Assembly: GCF_900108225.1 (NCBI RefSeq)
Contig: NZ_FNUZ01000004.1
Coordinates: 310,001 to 374,000 of the forward strand
DNA: 64,000 nt
DNA from: Thalassococcus halodurans
GTDB taxonomy: Bacteria; Pseudomonadota; Alphaproteobacteria; Rhodobacterales; Rhodobacteraceae
Direction of reading: 5' to 3'
Of the stretch, positions 42,025-51,754 are shown in pieces. Numbering within the stretch: position 1 is the first letter of the stretch; each line of letters opens with the position of its first letter. The notes under the pieces are model-generated. The model did not search any database, was not told where the DNA came from, and was given only the letters and a program-made list of their open reading frames with translations. Position numbers and translations under genes: made by a program.

Positions 42025-42714
42025 ATGATTGAACGCCTGATAAATAGCCCAAAACCTGTGCTTCTGGTCGGTGGTGGCGATGTGCTGCCCGCTGATATTA
42101 CCAAAGTTCTGGAAACAGTTGGCGCCGTAGTGGCGGCTGACAGCGGCGCAGATGTGCTGATGGGGATGGGCATCATACCCGACGCGGTAATCGGTGACAT
42201 GGATTCCATTTCGCCCGAGGTGCGCGCCGCGCTGCCTGCGGGATGCGTGCATCATATTGCCGAACAGGACACCACCGATTTCGACAAATGCCTGCGCAAT
42301 ATCAACGCTCCACTAATTCTGGCGTTGGGCTTTCTGGGGGCGCGTATTGATCATCAGTTGGCGGTGCTGACGGTTCTGAGCCGCAGGCCTGATCAGCGCA
42401 TTATGCTGATGGGGCAGTCCGACATTGTTGCGATATGTCCGCCCAATCTGGAGCTTAGTCTACCGCCTGCCACGCGGGTGTCCTTGTTCCCGATGGGCGC
42501 GGTGACTGGGCGTTCTGAAGGCCTGCGTTGGCCGATTGATGGCATCGATTTTGCGCCGAACGGAACGGTTGGCACATCAAACGAGGCAACAGGGCCGGTT
42601 AAAATACAGATGGACGGGCCGGATATGGTGATCATTCTGCCCGCCGAATATGCCGAGGTTCTTAAATCGGCGCTGCTGGACGTGCCTGATACATGGCCCG
42701 TTCGCGCAAGATGA
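42025..42714 (+). CDS. thiN: Thiamine diphosphokinase
   Basis: The 229-residue enzyme pyrophosphorylates thiamine to thiamine diphosphate. ADSGAD (about 39-44), GDMDSI (about 56-61) and the EQDTTDFDKCL block (about 78-88) are the catalytic and metal-binding motifs of thiamine pyrophosphokinases. ALGFLGARIDH follows as the fold-typical strand-loop. No TPP riboswitch was seen upstream. Its 3' end overlaps the convergent transporter gene by 53 bp. Confidence 0.92.
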   Translation: MIERLINSPKPVLLVGGGDVLPADITKVLETVGAVVAADSGADVLMGMGIIPDAVIGDMDSISPEVRAALPAGCVHHIAEQDTTDFDKCLRNINAPLILALGFLGARIDHQLAVLTVLSRRPDQRIMLMGQSDIVAICPPNLELSLPPATRVSLFPMGAVTGRSEGLRWPIDGIDFAPNGTVGTSNEATGPVKIQMDGPDMVIILPAEYAEVLKSALLDVPDTWPVRAR

Positions 42715-43555
42715 TATAGACGCCTGCGGCTATCGTCAGCGCGATGCCAAGGCTGGCCATGGGGCCGGGCAGGTCGCTGAAGATCAGATAGCCGAACAGC
42801 GTCGCCATCGGAATTTCCAGATATTGCATGGGGGCAAGCGAGGCGGCAGGCGCGAACCGCAAGGCCCATGTCATAAGCAGGTGGCCACCGGTGCCCAAGA
42901 CGCCGATGGCAACAAGAAGCCAGAGAGTCGTTCCGTCAAACCGGAAAGGCGAAGGCGCGCCCAGATAAACCCAGACGGGCAGCAGCAAAATTACAGCAAT
43001 TACCCCGCTGATCGCCTGTAGCGGCACTGCGTCGACCTCTTTCGCGATCTGGCGGGTGACCAGCATGAACAGCGCAAACACCACCGCGACGCACAATGGC
43101 AAAAGCGCAGGCCAGCCCGTGTCGGCAAAGGCGGGCTGTAGAACCAGAAGCGTGCCGATAAACCCGATGGCGCAGGCAATCAGCCGACGCGGCCCGACCT
43201 CTTCGCCCAGAAACACTTTGCCCAACAGCAGCATGATGAACGGCATAACAAAGGCGATGGCCACGGCATCTGCCAAGGGCAGATACTTTAGCCCCGTGAA
43301 CATGCAACCAATACCGATGATATGCAGAACTGTGCGCAAAACGATCCGCGACAGGGTTTTGCGGGGCAGCGGCTTTAAACCGCCTGTCGCCATCACAGGC
43401 GGCATCAGCAGCGCCTGAAACACGAAGCGGATCATGATCAATTCTAGGATCGGGACCGTTACGCCAACAATTTTCGCAACTGCATCCGCCAAGGGCGCAA
43501 GCACGCAAAAGCCCATCATCAGGGCAATACCAAGAAGGGGACGATCCGCTGTCAT
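42662..43555 (-). CDS. EamA/DMT family transporter
   Basis: The 297-residue inner-membrane protein has ten predicted helices in two EamA repeats. The first repeat has ELIMIRFVFQALLMPPV and LPLADAVAIAFVMPF, and the second has GHLLMTWALRFAPAASLAPMQYLEI, here given in parts. Drug/metabolite transporters of this kind export or import small organic compounds; the substrate is unknown. Its stop lies inside the end of the convergent thiN gene. Confidence 0.9.
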   Translation of the reverse strand: MTADRPLLGIALMMGFCVLAPLADAVAKIVGVTVPILELIMIRFVFQALLMPPVMATGGLKPLPRKTLSRIVLRTVLHIIGIGCMFTGLKYLPLADAVAIAFVMPFIMLLLGKVFLGEEVGPRRLIACAIGFIGTLLVLQPAFADTGWPALLPLCVAVVFALFMLVTRQIAKEVDAVPLQAISGVIAVILLLPVWVYLGAPSPFRFDGTTLWLLVAIGVLGTGGHLLMTWALRFAPAASLAPMQYLEIPMATLFGYLIFSDLPGPMASLGIALTIAAGVYIILRERAMYQARPAAPI

Positions 43556-43602
43556 TCAGGCAGGCTGCGCTGGCGGCCCGTAAATGTCGAGCCACCAATA
43601 GA

Positions 43603-43646
43603 AAATGGCGCAACCGGTTTGTGCCGATTGCGCCATTGCGTTTTTC
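43603..43646. terminator. Hairpin terminator after ettA
   Basis: AATGGCGCAA (43604-43613) pairs perfectly with TTGCGCCATT (43628-43637) over 10 bp with a 14-nt loop. There is a short T-run on the minus side and GCGTTTTTC on the plus side. Confidence 0.6.
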
Positions 43647-43655
43647 TAAGTTACC

Positions 43656-45311
43656 TTAGCGTGTGAACTTTTTGAACTTCACGCGCTTGGGCTCCAGTGC
43701 GTCGGCACCCAGACGGCGTTTCTTGTCTTCTTCATAGTCTTCGAAGTTGCCTTCGAACCATTCCACGTGTGCTTCGCCTTCGAACGCCAGAATGTGCGTA
43801 CAAATACGGTCAAGGAAGAAACGGTCGTGCGAGATGACAACGGCGCAGCCCGCGAAGTCGACCAGTGCGTCTTCCAGTGCACGCAGCGTTTCAACGTCCA
43901 AGTCGTTGGTCGGTTCGTCGAGCAGCAGCACGTTGCCGCCGTCTTTCAGGAGGCGCGCCATGTGAACACGGTTGCGTTCACCACCGGACAACAGGCCGAC
44001 TTTCTTCTGCTGGTCGCCACCTTTGAAGTTGAACGCCCCACAGTAGGCGCGGGAGTTGACTTCGGCATCACCCAGCTTGATCAGTTCGGCACCGCCCGAG
44101 ATCGCTTCCCAAACGTTGTTGTCGGGGTCCAGATCGTCGCGGGACTGGTCCACATAGGACAGCTTGACTGTGTCGCCAAAGGAAACCGAGCCTGCATCAG
44201 GTTGTTCCTGACCAGTCAGCATCTTGAACAGCGTCGATTTACCTGCGCCGTTCGGGCCGATGACGCCAACAATGCCACCGGGGGGCAGCGAGAAGGACAG
44301 ATCTTCGATCAGAAGCTTGTCGCCCATGGCTTTCTTCAGGTTTTCGACCTCGATCACCTTGCTGCCCATACGCGGGCCGTTCGGGATAACGATCTGGGCC
44401 TTGCCGACGCGTTCGCGCTCGGACTGGTCAGCCATCTGTTCGTAGGCCGCGATACGCGCCTTGGATTTCGCCTGACGGGCTTTGGCACCCTGACGCATCC
44501 ATTCCAATTCGCGTTCCAGCGTTTTCTGCTTGGCTTTGTCTTCGCGGGCTTCCTGCTCGAGACGCTTGGCCTTTTGTTCCAGCCATGCCGAGTAGTTGCC
44601 CTCGTAGGGGATGCCGCGACCACGGTCGAGTTCCAGAATCCAGCCTGTGATATCGTCAAGGAAATAACGGTCGTGCGTGACGCAGAGGATCGTACCCTTG
44701 TATTCGATCAGGTGGTTTTGCAGCCACGCGATGGTTTCCGCATCAAGGTGGTTGGTCGGTTCGTCGAGCAGCAGCATGTCGGGCGCTTCCAGCAGAAGCT
44801 TACACAGCGCGACGCGGCGCTTTTCACCGCCCGACAGGGTGGACACATCGGCATCATCCGGCGGGCAGCGCAGCGCCTCCATCGCGACGTCGATCTGGCT
44901 GTCCAGATCCCACAGGTTGTTCGAGTCGATCTCGTCCTGCAGCTGGGCCATTTCGTCGGCGGTTTCGTCGGAATAGTTCATCGCCAGTTCGTTGAAACGA
45001 TCCAGCTTGGCCTTTTTCTCGGCAACGCCCAGCATCACGTTGCCACGTACATCAAGGCTCGGGTCCAGCTCGGGCTCCTGTGGGAGGTAGCCAACGCGCG
45101 CACCTTCGGCCGCCCATGCCTCGCCCGAGAATTCCTTGTCGAGGCCGGCCATGATTTTCAGCAGGGTCGATTTACCCGCGCCGTTGACGCCGACAACACC
45201 GATCTTCACGCCGGGTAGGAATGACAAGCGGATGTTCTCGAAGCATTTTTTGCCGCCGGGGTAGGTCTTGGACACGCCGTCCATGTGATAGACGTATTGA
45301 TAAGACGCCAT
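43656..45311 (-). CDS. ettA: Energy-dependent translational throttle protein EttA (ABC-F)
   Basis: The protein has 551 residues from the ATG at 45311 (MASYQYVYHMDGVSKTYPGGKK), the usual EttA start; the frame runs a little further upstream without a ribosome site. There are two ABC ATPase domains without membrane segments. Walker A is GVNGAGKST (first) and GPNGAGKST (second); the signatures are LSGGEKRR and LSGGERNR, and LLDEPTNHLD and LLDEPTNDLD are the Walker B parts. A basic linker between the domains has EWMRQGAKARQAKSKAR. EttA binds the ribosomal E site and gates the first peptide bond according to the ATP/ADP ratio. Confidence 0.96.
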   Translation of the reverse strand: MASYQYVYHMDGVSKTYPGGKKCFENIRLSFLPGVKIGVVGVNGAGKSTLLKIMAGLDKEFSGEAWAAEGARVGYLPQEPELDPSLDVRGNVMLGVAEKKAKLDRFNELAMNYSDETADEMAQLQDEIDSNNLWDLDSQIDVAMEALRCPPDDADVSTLSGGEKRRVALCKLLLEAPDMLLLDEPTNHLDAETIAWLQNHLIEYKGTILCVTHDRYFLDDITGWILELDRGRGIPYEGNYSAWLEQKAKRLEQEAREDKAKQKTLERELEWMRQGAKARQAKSKARIAAYEQMADQSERERVGKAQIVIPNGPRMGSKVIEVENLKKAMGDKLLIEDLSFSLPPGGIVGVIGPNGAGKSTLFKMLTGQEQPDAGSVSFGDTVKLSYVDQSRDDLDPDNNVWEAISGGAELIKLGDAEVNSRAYCGAFNFKGGDQQKKVGLLSGGERNRVHMARLLKDGGNVLLLDEPTNDLDVETLRALEDALVDFAGCAVVISHDRFFLDRICTHILAFEGEAHVEWFEGNFEDYEEDKKRRLGADALEPKRVKFKKFTR

Positions 45312-45536
45312 TGTGTGATCCTTCGCAGAACTGGAATTTTGCTGGGATGTATCGAATTGCCGGAATAAGGGCAATGAAACTTCCCTGAAACTTGTGGATT
45401 TGATGGGGTTTGTCGCACCTCAGATGGGCAGACAAAAGGCACAGTCGCAACGCATGGATCTGATGTTCCCGTTGCAATCCGTGTCCTTCCAGTGTTTTGA
45501 GGGACTTACCCAAGTCTGCACAGGGTTGTCGGGACA

Positions 45537-46172
45537 GTGAAAACCGGATTGCATTTGACGAAGGGCCTGCGTGTCGGGCTGTTGGGCGGGTCTTTTGATC
45601 CGGCTCATGATGGTCATGCGCATATCACCCGCGAGGCGCTGCGCCGGTTCGGGCTGGATCGGGTGGTTTGGTTGGTCAGTCCTGGGAACCCTTTGAAAGC
45701 ACGGGGGCCTGCGCCGCTTGAGCAGCGGATGGACCGTGCGCGGGCTGTAATGGATGACCCTCGTGTCACCATCTCGGACGCAGAAAGCCGTCTGGGCACA
45801 CGCTATACCGCCGACACGATCGCCGCGCTTAAATCTCTGCATCAGGGGGTGAATTTTGTCTGGCTGATGGGGGCCGATAACCTTCGGCAGTTCCATCGCT
45901 GGGATCACTGGCAGGGTATCATGGGAACAGTTCCCGTGGGCGTTCTGGCGCGTCCGGGTGACAGGATTTCGGCCCGTACCTCGCCTGCTGCGCGGATATT
46001 CCTGCACGCGCGCCTGCGGCAGGAAGAAGCGCATCTTTTGCCGTTGTGCGATGCGCCTGCGTGGTGCTTTGTGAACGTGCCCATGGTGAGCCAAAGTTCA
46101 ACCGCGATACGTGCGCAGGGGGCCTGGAGGCATCGTGCGGGCGACCAAGGCGCAGAAAACGCCGAAAAGTAA
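45537..46172 (+). CDS. nadD: Nicotinate-nucleotide adenylyltransferase
   Basis: The 211-residue enzyme makes deamido-NAD from nicotinate mononucleotide and ATP. The nucleotidyltransferase motif is [17 protein letters not shown] (about 14-30), with H/GH as in the (H/T)xGH class. [15 protein letters not shown] and [14 protein letters not shown] are NadD-specific. [11 protein letters not shown] near the C-terminus is the ISSTxIR motif. The start is a GTG at 45537. It is followed by dacB on the same strand, 49 bp later. Confidence 0.93.
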   Translation: MKTGLHLTKGLRVGLLGGSFDPAHDGHAHITREALRRFGLDRVVWLVSPGNPLKARGPAPLEQRMDRARAVMDDPRVTISDAESRLGTRYTADTIAALKSLHQGVNFVWLMGADNLRQFHRWDHWQGIMGTVPVGVLARPGDRISARTSPAARIFLHARLRQEEAHLLPLCDAPAWCFVNVPMVSQSSTAIRAQGAWRHRAGDQGAENAEK

Positions 46173-46221
46173 CGGCCATTTCACTTGATCTTGCCTCTAC
46201 GGCACGTCTTAACTCGGCCTT

Positions 46222-47727
46222 ATGATCAAGACGCCCAACACCGCAATTTCGCGCCGCTTTTTTCTGGGAACGACCCTGGCCGCATTGGCGCATCCCGCGC
46301 TGGCCGAAGCGCCGCTTACATCTTTGCGGCCAAAGGATCGTGGCCCTGATTTCTTCCGTAAATCTATCCCCTCTGCGCAGCAGTTGGTTGATCAGGCCAA
46401 TCTGGGTGGCGATGTGGGATTTGCGGTGGTCAATATCCAGACTGGCGAAGTGCTTGAGGCGATGAACGCCGAAGTCGCGTTGCCGCCCGCGAGCGTGGCC
46501 AAGGCGGTGACAGCCGGATATGCGCTTGATTCACTGGGACCCGAACATGTCTTTACCACGCGGCTGTTGGCGACAGCGCCGATAGCGAACGGTGTGTTGG
46601 ATGGCGATCTGATCCTTGCGGGCGGGGGCGACCCGACGCTTGATACCAACATGATGGCCGACCTGGCCGCACGTGCGAAAACGGCCGGACTGCGCGAGGT
46701 GCGGGGCAAGTTTCTGGTTTGGGGCGGTGCGCTTCCACGGATGGACCTGATCGATCCGGCGCAGCCTGATCACGTTGGCTATAACCCTGCGGTTTCCGGC
46801 CTGAACCTGAACTTCAATCGCGTGCACTTTGAATGGCGGCGATCGGGGCAGGGGTACGCTGTGACCATGGATGGGCGGTCGGACAAATACCGCCCTGATG
46901 TCACGATTTCCAAGATGCGGGTCGTCCAGCGGGATTTGCCGGTTTACACCTACGCCAGTGCCTCTGGATATGATGATTGGACCGTCGCACGCGGTGCTTT
47001 GGGCAAGGGCGGGGCGCGCTGGTTACCGGTGCGCAAGCCTGAGCTTTACGCAGGCGAGGTGTTCCAGACGATGCTCGGGGCGCAGGGCGTTCGGGTCAAA
47101 CATCCGCAGGTGATTTCCACGCTTCCTGAAACAGTCGAGGTTGCCCGCATTTCCAGCGCGCCGCTCAACGACATCTTGCGCGATATGCTGAAGTATTCGA
47201 CCAATCTGACAGCCGAGATTGTAGGTTTGGCGGCGTCGGTTGCGCGTGGTGGCCAGCCGCAAACTTTGGCGCAATCGGCGGGGCAAATGAACGATTGGGC
47301 GCATCAGGGGCTTGGGGTTATGAACCTTGGCTTTGTGGATCATTCGGGCCTTGGCGATCAAAGCCGGATTTCTGCTGGCGCGATGATTTCGACTTTGATG
47401 GAATTGAGTAAATCATTGGATATCAAATCGATACTTAAGGAAATTAAAGTAAGAGATGAAGTGCTGCGCCGCCTTGATCCGCCAGATATCGATATCAGCG
47501 CCAAGACAGGAACGCTGAATTTCGTCAGTTCTCTTGCCGGATTTTGTGACCTGCCAGACGGCACCGAACTGGCCTTTGCTATCTTCAGTGCCGATACGGA
47601 AAGACGTGCAAATATTCCCAAGGCCGAACGTGAACGCCCCCGCGGCGCTTCAAGTTGGAACGGTCGGGCCAAGAACCTTCAGCAGGCGTTGTTGCAACGG
47701 TGGGGTCACGCCTATTCTCGCGTCTGA
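46222..47727 (+). CDS. dacB: D-alanyl-D-alanine carboxypeptidase/endopeptidase (PBP4 type, S13)
   Basis: The 501-residue class C penicillin-binding protein trims or cuts peptidoglycan cross-links in the periplasm. The N-terminus has a twin-arginine type signal: SRRFFLG at residues 10-16, then a hydrophobic stretch ending AHPALAEA, so Tat export of the folded enzyme is likely, which is unusual for PBP4. The active-site motifs are PPASVAKA (SxxK near residue 93), STN in KYSTNLTAEIVG (SxN) and AKTGTLNFVS (KTG). It follows nadD closely and may share its promoter. Confidence 0.93.
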   Translation: MIKTPNTAISRRFFLGTTLAALAHPALAEAPLTSLRPKDRGPDFFRKSIPSAQQLVDQANLGGDVGFAVVNIQTGEVLEAMNAEVALPPASVAKAVTAGYALDSLGPEHVFTTRLLATAPIANGVLDGDLILAGGGDPTLDTNMMADLAARAKTAGLREVRGKFLVWGGALPRMDLIDPAQPDHVGYNPAVSGLNLNFNRVHFEWRRSGQGYAVTMDGRSDKYRPDVTISKMRVVQRDLPVYTYASASGYDDWTVARGALGKGGARWLPVRKPELYAGEVFQTMLGAQGVRVKHPQVISTLPETVEVARISSAPLNDILRDMLKYSTNLTAEIVGLAASVARGGQPQTLAQSAGQMNDWAHQGLGVMNLGFVDHSGLGDQSRISAGAMISTLMELSKSLDIKSILKEIKVRDEVLRRLDPPDIDISAKTGTLNFVSSLAGFCDLPDGTELAFAIFSADTERRANIPKAERERPRGASSWNGRAKNLQQALLQRWGHAYSRV

Positions 47728-47811
47728 GCGCCAAGGCACAAGCGCTGTGCAAGGCGGATGGTTTGACAGCGCAGTGCACTGTGCCAAGTAAAGGCGAAAC
47801 AGGATGCGCCC

Positions 47812-48366
47812 ATGACAGATGATCTTCTTGCCCTAGAGTACCGAACTGCTTTGCCGGACGCCCTGCGCGCTCTGCTGGAAACCTATCCTCGTGAAGGGTG
47901 GACGCAGCACAAAAATTTTGCCGGTCTGGTCGAGTTCTGGCTGGGCCGCCACATGATGTTTCGCCAGTTGACGGGGGCGCTGCAGGAAGATGCCGAACAG
48001 GCCATGGACAGCAAGATGGATCTGATGCTTTACAAGCCCCGATTGGCGCGTTTCGGGGGCGGTTTGGTTCAGGAACTGCATGGGCATCACAACATCGAAG
48101 ACCATCATTATTTCCCGCAATTAAGCGGGCTCGAGCCATCACTTCAGCGCGGTTTTGATATCCTTGATAAAGACCACCATGCCATGGATGGCTTGCTAAG
48201 TCGGTTTGCAAATGCTGCGAACGGGGTTTTGCAGGATACATCGGAAATCGGTGTGTTCCGAGAAGAGCTTTTGTCGTTCAACAAAATGCTGGACCGGCAT
48301 CTGGTGGATGAAGAAGAGTTGATCGTGCCGGTTATCCTGAAGAACGGCAGCAACGTGCTGCACTAA
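47812..48366 (+). CDS. Hemerythrin-like HHE domain protein
   Basis: The 184-residue helical protein carries the di-iron ligands of the hemerythrin fold: HGHHNIEDHHYFP (about 91-103), DKDHHAMDG (about 120-128) and HLVDEEELIVP (about 163-173). Such proteins sense or store oxygen, nitric oxide or iron in the cytoplasm. The longer N-terminal part (TQHKNFAGLVEFWLGRH) supplies further histidines. It is convergent with the histidine kinase gene, overlapping by 4 bp at the stops. No FNR site was found upstream. Confidence 0.88.
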   Translation: MTDDLLALEYRTALPDALRALLETYPREGWTQHKNFAGLVEFWLGRHMMFRQLTGALQEDAEQAMDSKMDLMLYKPRLARFGGGLVQELHGHHNIEDHHYFPQLSGLEPSLQRGFDILDKDHHAMDGLLSRFANAANGVLQDTSEIGVFREELLSFNKMLDRHLVDEEELIVPVILKNGSNVLH

Positions 48367-49727
48367 GCAACCTTCGGAAACGTCAGAGACACGCGCAAAC
48401 CGGGGTTGTTATCGGCCAGTGTTAGATCGGCGTCGTGCAACTGTGCGATGGCCGCGACCAACGACAGCCCCAACCCATTGCCTGGCGTCGTTCTGCTTTG
48501 TTCCAACCGGTACAGCCGTTGCAGAACCTTGTCGCGCTCTTCGGCGGGAATGCCGGGGCCGTTGTCCGATACCACCAATCGCGCCCCAGCCTCAGACTCG
48601 TCTACAGACACGTGGATAACCTTGCCGCTTTTCCCGTGCCGAAGGGCATTTTCCAAAATGTTTGCAAGCGCTTGGCTGACCATCGTGCGATCCCCGTGTA
48701 CAAAGACTGGACCGTCAGGCAGGGCATGGCCCAAAGCGATGCCTGCATCATCGGCAGAGGGTTCGTAAAGGTCGATCATCTCGCGCGCGATGGTCACTAG
48801 ATCGATGTTTTGGAAATCAGCGGTGGGCGCGCCGCCTTCGATTTGGGCGATTTGCAGCAAGGATTGGAACACCGATACGGCCCTGTTAGCCTCATCCGTT
48901 GCCCGGTCGGCGATTTTCGCTTGCTCTGTTCCGTCTTCCAGTTGACCGCTCAGGTCTGACAACAAAACGGCGATCCGTTGCAGCGGGGTGCGCAGGTCAT
49001 GGGCGATGTCTGCTGAAACCTGACGCAAGGCTGTGACCGCCGCTTCCTGTTTCTCGGCCATCCGGTTTACGCCCTCACCGATGCGGGACAGATCATCGCG
49101 TCGATTGGTTTGTTCGGAATAGCGTGCAGTCAGGTCACCGGTAGCGATTTGGCTCAAGGTCGCCTCGATCCGTGCGACCCGACGGGCTGACCGCCGCGCA
49201 ATCCAAAGACCCAAGGCGACCGAGGTCAGGGCAGAAGGAAGGAATGTCAGCGCAAGGATGGTGACAAAGGTGCGCCGTAGCGCGACCACGGGTTCAAGGC
49301 TTTCGGCTACCACCAGAACGCCAGAGGACAAGCGGCGCGTTTCCTGAAGATAGCCTGCTTCGCTTAGCGGCAGCTCTTCGTTGAGTTCTTTCAGGATGAC
49401 CCGATTGTTTTCGCGCATCGCAAGGGCGTTGCCGGCTGTGCGCCCGTCATCACCCACAAACAGATAGACGCGTGCGGCGGGGTCTGTGGCCCGCGCTTTG
49501 GCGTCTACCAGCGTGCGCAAGGCACCCGCAGTGGCGGCAACATCAAAGCCGGACAGTTCCGCGGTGATATTTTCTCGAATATCGTTTTCAGTGCGGTTCT
49601 TAAGGGTGATGTACGCCCCAGACACCGTAAGAAGATTGATTATTGTAAAGAGTATGATGAGCAGAAAGGCCAGTCTAAGCGGCGTGGAGCGTAGCAATCG
49701 TGGCCAGTTTTGCGGAGTGATGCTCAT
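48363..49727 (-). CDS. Sensor histidine kinase, envelope type
   Basis: The 454-residue kinase has an N-terminal helix (about 15-38), a periplasmic sensor region (about 40-155) and a second helix (about 158-180). A HAMP linker follows (RRSARRVARIEATLSQIATGDL). The dimerisation box is ADIAHDLRTPL with H243, and the ATPase domain has NILENALRHG, DNGPGIP and GNGLGLSL. It is encoded with an OmpR-type regulator (4-nt overlap) and lies back to back with a DegP-type protease gene, which points to envelope stress sensing. Confidence 0.93.
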   Translation of the reverse strand: MSITPQNWPRLLRSTPLRLAFLLIILFTIINLLTVSGAYITLKNRTENDIRENITAELSGFDVAATAGALRTLVDAKARATDPAARVYLFVGDDGRTAGNALAMRENNRVILKELNEELPLSEAGYLQETRRLSSGVLVVAESLEPVVALRRTFVTILALTFLPSALTSVALGLWIARRSARRVARIEATLSQIATGDLTARYSEQTNRRDDLSRIGEGVNRMAEKQEAAVTALRQVSADIAHDLRTPLQRIAVLLSDLSGQLEDGTEQAKIADRATDEANRAVSVFQSLLQIAQIEGGAPTADFQNIDLVTIAREMIDLYEPSADDAGIALGHALPDGPVFVHGDRTMVSQALANILENALRHGKSGKVIHVSVDESEAGARLVVSDNGPGIPAEERDKVLQRLYRLEQSRTTPGNGLGLSLVAAIAQLHDADLTLADNNPGLRVSLTFPKVA

Positions 49728-50398
49728 CCGTCGATCTTATAGCCTGAACCGCGCACGGTTAAGATCAAATCGCGGTTGAACGGCTTGTCCACTTTGGATC
49801 GCAAACGGCTGATATGTGTTTCAACAACATTGGTTTGCGGGTCAAAGTGGATGTTCCAGACGCCCTCCAAAAGCATCGTGCGCGTTTGTACGCGTCCCTT
49901 TCGGCGCAGCAAATGTTCCAGCAGGCTGAATTCCCGTGGCAGCAGATCGATGTTTTGACCCGCCCGCGTAACCGTGCGGGCCACCAGATCCATCTCAAGA
50001 TCGCCGGCTTTCAAGACCGTATCGACAGTGGCAGCCATAGGCAGGCGACGCCCCAGCGCGGCCACCCGCGCCGACAGTTCGCCAAAGGCAAAGGGTTTCA
50101 CCAGATAATCATCACCGCCCGCACGCAACCCGTCGATGCGGTCTTCAAGCCCGCTCATCGCGGTAAGAAAGATCGCGGGGGTGCTGATTTTTGCACTGCG
50201 CAGGGATTTGATCAGCGACAAGCCATCCAAATCAGGCAGCATCCGGTCGATGATCAGCACGTCATAGGCAGTGTTCATCGCCTGTGTCAGCGCCTCTTTG
50301 CCGGACGCGAAGTGATCGACGCTGTGACCTTCCTCGGAAAGGCCGCGCATCACGTAGTCCGCAGTGGTCTGATCATCTTCGACAAAAAGCAGTTTCAT
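49724..50398 (-). CDS. OmpR family response regulator
   Basis: The 224-residue protein has a receiver domain with D8-D9, phosphoacceptor D51 (LIIDRMLPDLDG), T79 region and K101 (YLVKPFAFGEL). A winged-helix DNA-binding domain follows (about 125-222, with LLPREFSLLEHLLRRKGRV and VVETHISRLRSKVD). It is the cognate partner of the downstream kinase (ATGA overlap). It is divergent from the protease gene with 185 bp between starts, so it probably controls both directions. Confidence 0.94.
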   Translation of the reverse strand: MKLLFVEDDQTTADYVMRGLSEEGHSVDHFASGKEALTQAMNTAYDVLIIDRMLPDLDGLSLIKSLRSAKISTPAIFLTAMSGLEDRIDGLRAGGDDYLVKPFAFGELSARVAALGRRLPMAATVDTVLKAGDLEMDLVARTVTRAGQNIDLLPREFSLLEHLLRRKGRVQTRTMLLEGVWNIHFDPQTNVVETHISRLRSKVDKPFNRDLILTVRGSGYKIDG

Positions 50399-50583
50399 AG
50401 ACGGGTTCCGGTTCCGATCCTTACAGGATTGGGATGGACGCGCGCGTTTTCAACCCTTTGTGAGCAGGCCGAAGATTATGAATTTGTAATCTTCGCGCGG
50501 ATGTCCGTGTAATCTTTGCCCACGATCTTTGCTGTGATCGCGACGGAGCCAACCGGTCGCATGTGTTGAGCAAGGAGAGTTTC

Positions 50584-51726
50584 ATGCAGTCTTCCAAATC
50601 CAAAGTCGTCCGTAAGTTCGCCTCAAGCACAGCTGTGGCAGCGCTTGCTATCAGTGCAGCGGCACTGACCGTGGGGCAGGGCGCCACGCCGGTAAACGCA
50701 GCGCCGCAGGCCGGTGTGAACTACATCGATCTGGTCGCGGAACTGAGCCCGTCTGTTGTGACCATCGAGGTCACCAAAAAAGCGCAGAAAGTGTCGGCTG
50801 AGAACGGACAACAGGATTTCCCATGGGAAGAATTCCAGCGCCGCTTTGGTCTGCCGATGCCGAATATGCCGGGCCAAGGTCCGAACGGTGGTGAAATGCG
50901 CGGGGCAGGCACCGGCTTTGTGATCTCGGCTGATGGCCAGATCGTCACCAACGCCCATGTCATCGAAGGCGCGGATGAGGTGAAGGTCACGTTCGAGGAC
51001 GGCACCAGCTATATCGCCGAAGTCAAAGGTGCTGATAACACAACAGATATCGCGCTGCTGGATATCGAAGCAGAAGGTCTGGATTACGTCAGCTTTGGCG
51101 ACTCTGACGCGCTGAAGGTGGGTCAGAACGTTATTGCGATGGGCAACCCGTTCGGTCTGGGCAACACCGTGACCACAGGTATCGTTTCGGCATTGGGCCG
51201 CGATATCAACGCAGGTCCGTTTGATAACTTCATCCAGACCGATGCCGCCATCAACCGTGGCAACTCGGGCGGTCCGCTGTTCAACGAAGCGGGCGAGGTG
51301 ATTGGCGTGAACACTGCGATTATTTCGCCGACGGGCGGTTCTGTTGGTATTGGCTTTTCGGTCCCGTCCGATCTGGCGTCTGATGTGATCGCTGATCTGT
51401 CCGATGACGGCACGGTTCAGCGTGGTTGGCTGGGCGTTCGCATCCAGCCTGTCAGCGAAGATGTCGCCATGGCTCTTGGCTTTGATGAGGGCAAGGGCGT
51501 GATGGTGGCTGACGTCACCGCCGATACACCTGCGGAAAAAGCAGGGTTCAAACAGGGTGATATCGTTCTGTCCGTGAACGGTGAAGAGGTCGAGACACCG
51601 CGCGATCTGACACGCGCCATCGCGATCAAGGCACCTGGCACGGAAGTTGAAATCACTCTGCTACGCCGGGGTCAGGAACAAACCGTTTCGGTCACCTTGG
51701 GTGACCGTGCAGATGTCCCCGCCTGA
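50584..51726 (+). CDS. DegP/HtrA-type periplasmic serine protease with one PDZ domain
   Basis: The protein has 380 residues from the ATG at 50584, which follows AAGGAG by 6 nt; an in-frame GTG at 50563 overlaps that ribosome site. A signal peptide is visible (basic start, then AVAALAISAAALTVG, cleavage near AAPQA). The trypsin-like domain has H125 (TNAHVIEG), D155 (NTTDIALLD) and S228 (NRGNSGGPL). One PDZ domain follows (about 265-375, with GWLGVRIQPV and GFKQGDIVLSVNG). DegP proper has two PDZ domains, so this is closer to the DegS/short HtrA build, but it is soluble after cleavage. It degrades or refolds damaged envelope proteins. Confidence 0.93.
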   Translation: MQSSKSKVVRKFASSTAVAALAISAAALTVGQGATPVNAAPQAGVNYIDLVAELSPSVVTIEVTKKAQKVSAENGQQDFPWEEFQRRFGLPMPNMPGQGPNGGEMRGAGTGFVISADGQIVTNAHVIEGADEVKVTFEDGTSYIAEVKGADNTTDIALLDIEAEGLDYVSFGDSDALKVGQNVIAMGNPFGLGNTVTTGIVSALGRDINAGPFDNFIQTDAAINRGNSGGPLFNEAGEVIGVNTAIISPTGGSVGIGFSVPSDLASDVIADLSDDGTVQRGWLGVRIQPVSEDVAMALGFDEGKGVMVADVTADTPAEKAGFKQGDIVLSVNGEEVETPRDLTRAIAIKAPGTEVEITLLRRGQEQTVSVTLGDRADVPA

Positions 51727-51754
51727 TCTCGGTTAACAAGCACGAGAGCAACTG

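Noticed and set aside
43767-45218. 483-residue plus-strand open frame over ettA
   Set aside because: It is antisense to a complete ABC-F protein and lacks its own features.
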